A stretch of DNA of 10,107 bases from Deltaproteobacteria bacterium (lineage in GTDB: Bacteria > Desulfobacterota_B > Binatia > Bin18), in assembly GCA_012271025.1 (NCBI GenBank), contig JAAXHF010000413.1, positions 1 to 10,107 of the forward strand. Direction: 5' to 3'. Within the stretch, counting starts at the first letter, position 1. Every line of letters starts with the position of its first letter. The translations under genes and the position numbers were made by a program. This document shows positions 7,706 through 10,107 of the stretch, piece by piece. Under the pieces are notes generated by a model that saw only the letters and a list, made by a program, of their open reading frames with translations, was not told the DNA's origin and searched no databases.

Positions 7706-7732
7706 GTGTCACAGGCCGAAAGCCTGCGACAC
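7706..7732. repeat. REP-like palindrome between the ferritin-like gene and glnE
   Basis: GTGTC/GACAC and CAGGC/GCCTG arms form a 10-bp stem with one A-C mismatch around a CGAAA loop. It fills much of the 50-nt gap (7690-7739). There is no T-tract in either direction, so simple intrinsic termination is unlikely. It resembles dispersed GCAGGC...GCCTGC palindromes of environmental genomes. It could reduce readthrough or stabilise the upstream mRNA end. Confidence 0.65.
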
Positions 7733-7739
7733 GCAATCC

Positions 7740-8336
7740 CTATTTGCTCAGCGTTTCACACGCCCCCATCAGCCATTTGACGCTGGACATCTCATCATCG
7801 ACCAGCGAGCCGAGCAGCTCTTTGCTGTGCTGATCGTCCTGGATCTGGTCAATGGCGTCGGTCAGCGGCTTGAGGATCTCGACCGGATCCTTGAGCTGAG
7901 CGGCGATGGACTGGAGCTTCTCGATGTCGTTGTTGTCGGTCGAGGCAAAGAACGACAGATCTTTCTCGCGCCGTTCGGCCGGAACGGTGCACTGCGGAGA
8001 GCCGCCCAGCTCGCGCAGCCGCTCTTCCAGAATCTGAGCGTGGTAAGCCTCGCGCTGCTGCACCACCCGCAGGCCGCCCTTGACGCACTCCTGATCGCTG
8101 ACCTCAACCCAGCGGTTCAGGTATTCAGCGGCAAAATCCTCGCCGCACCGAAACTCGTCCAGGACGGCCAGGACCAGTTCTTTCTCGGTCTCATAGGATT
8201 TCCCGCTGTAGCTGTAGCCCTGGCTAGTCGTGCCGCTCTGCAGCTCCTGCATCTGTTCTTCAAACAGCTCGTCCGAGATCAAGCCCTTGCGGTAGGCCTT
8301 GAGCAGTTGTCGTGCCTCGAAATCTGTTGTTGCCAT
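7740..8336 (-). CDS. Ferritin-like helical protein (putative)
   Basis: A 198-aa soluble, largely helical protein that I do not recognise by name. The first 30 residues (LLKAYRKGLISDELFEEQM) resemble a SHOCT-like short helical motif. A glycine, serine and tyrosine-rich linker (34-48) follows, then a helical bundle from about residue 50. It contains an ExxH pair (E96, H99 in QREAYHAQ), a second DxxH (D167, H170) and a late acidic helix (D180-D181-E182), compatible with a ferritin/rubrerythrin-like di-iron site. Iron binding is inference. The frame is open from 8366, but the ATG at 8336 is chosen because AAGGAG lies 7 nt upstream. It starts the leftward unit ahead of glnE and diverges from the porin gene. 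Three to four cysteines (C64, C84, C116, C193) show no evident zinc-finger spacing. It could instead be a non-metal helical bundle. Confidence 0.6.
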   Translation of the reverse strand: MATTDFEARQLLKAYRKGLISDELFEEQMQELQSGTTSQGYSYSGKSYETEKELVLAVLDEFRCGEDFAAEYLNRWVEVSDQECVKGGLRVVQQREAYHAQILEERLRELGGSPQCTVPAERREKDLSFFASTDNNDIEKLQSIAAQLKDPVEILKPLTDAIDQIQDDQHSKELLGSLVDDEMSSVKWLMGACETLSK

Positions 8337-8377
8337 AGTGTGGCTCCTTTCGTGTGATTCCTGCAAACGTATCCACG

Positions 8378-8406
8378 TGCATAGGAAATCGCCTGTGTCT
8401 TGTCAA
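8378..8406 (-). promoter_or_regulatory. Sigma-70-like promoter for the ferritin-like gene
   Basis: On the - strand a perfect TTGACA (8401-8406) is followed after 17 bp by TATGCA (8378-8383, three of six matches). A leader of about 35 nt would end at the AAGGAG and ATG of the ferritin-like gene. The -35 lies at the edge of and between two direct repeats, suggesting control by a bound factor. Confidence 0.45.
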
Positions 8407-8424
8407 GCAATCGCCCGTGTCTAG
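8387..8424. repeat. Direct repeat, 16 bp, 22-bp period, in the divergent regulatory region
   Basis: AATCGCCTGTGTCTTG (8387-8402) and AATCGCCCGTGTCTAG (8409-8424) differ at two positions and are spaced two helical turns apart. They surround the -35 of the leftward promoter and lie about 140-175 bp upstream of the predicted sigma-54 start of the porin gene. That distance is typical for activator sites of RpoN promoters. The bound protein is unknown; the pattern is not the NtrC palindrome. Confidence 0.6.
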
Positions 8425-8535
8425 AACTTAGGCACAAGTTGGCACGGCTGCCTGTCTGCTGAGCATCTTTTTTGCCCCGGCTGCCCAAAAATCGGCTTTT
8501 CTCCGGGATTTTTACGCTTTTTACCACGGCGGCGA

Positions 8536-8552
8536 CTGGTACGGTCTTTGCT
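8536..8552 (+). promoter_or_regulatory. Sigma-54 (RpoN) -24/-12 promoter for the porin-PII unit
   Basis: CTGGTACGGTCTTTGCT matches the consensus YTGGCACGRNNNTTGCW at every defined base except one C-to-T. It keeps the required GG (8538-8539), 10-nt spacer and GC (8550-8551). Transcription should start near 8562-8564, leaving a leader of about 56 nt that contains AAGGAGGT. RpoN control fits a locus encoding PII. An inverted repeat TGCTC-ATATA-GAGCA (8549-8563) overlaps the -12 and the likely start. No NtrC-type palindrome (GCAC...GTGC) was found upstream. Confidence 0.7.
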
Positions 8553-8618
8553 CATATAGAGCAGACTTCGGGCACGGGGCAGGTGCGTCTGAAGTCACAC
8601 CAGACCAAGGAGGTAGGA

Positions 8619-10107
<1,489 letters not shown>

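Noticed and set aside
6964..8357. Long + strand open frames across the start of glnE and the ferritin-like gene
   Set aside because: They run through two convincing genes and an intergenic hairpin on the other strand and show no domain pattern.
8439..8455. Second sigma-54-like element beginning TTGGCACGG
   Set aside because: The -24 half is perfect, but no GC falls 10 nt after the GG, a strict requirement.
8472..8618. N-terminal extension of the porin from an ATG at 8472
   Set aside because: It would cover the sigma-54 promoter and put 49 residues ahead of an ideal signal peptide; AAGGAGGT marks the later start.

Overview
The window looks like a chromosomal segment of a GC-rich Gram-negative bacterium. 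The evidence is a predicted outer-membrane porin with a signal peptide, a two-domain GlnE, a PII protein that keeps Tyr51, and a good sigma-54 (RpoN) -24/-12 promoter. Protein style and gene mix suggest an uncultured lineage near the old Deltaproteobacteria (Binatota or Tectomicrobia-like). That placement is an impression, not a search result.

Left part (1-1100). All genes read leftward in visibly less GC-rich DNA. An apparently orphan HicB-type antitoxin (864-1088) is followed by a ribbon-helix-helix antitoxin (511-795) and a PIN-domain VapC-like toxin (57-467). A direct repeat one helical turn apart overlaps the start of the antitoxin gene and is a candidate operator. This is an accessory toxin-antitoxin patch.

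Middle part (1300-3125). Two rightward genes: a PF04909-type metal-dependent amidohydrolase and ribulose-phosphate 3-epimerase (rpe). Between them lies a perfect 11-bp hairpin whose 3' arm runs into the rpe ribosome binding site.

Right part, leftward (8336 down to 3146). A ferritin-like helical protein, then glnE, then a protein with five S1 domains. glnE and the S1 gene overlap by ATGA and are probably translationally coupled. A REP-like palindrome separates the ferritin-like gene from glnE. A 7-bp tandem repeat sits in frame inside the glnE coding region.

Right part, rightward (8619 to the end). A BBP2/OmpL-like beta-barrel porin, then the first 53 codons of a PII signal protein cut by the window edge. 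The 282-bp divergent region (8337-8618) holds a sigma-70-like promoter for the ferritin-like gene, a 22-bp-period direct repeat over its -35, several A/T tracts, and the -24/-12 promoter facing the porin.

How it fits together: PII is uridylylated at Tyr51 and, in its two forms, steers GlnE, which adenylylates or deadenylylates glutamine synthetase. Having glnE and PII on either side of a sigma-54 control region points to a nitrogen-status locus. An ammonium transporter gene just past the right edge is the natural expectation. I found no clearly new defence or catalytic system; the most interesting material is regulatory and repeat structure.
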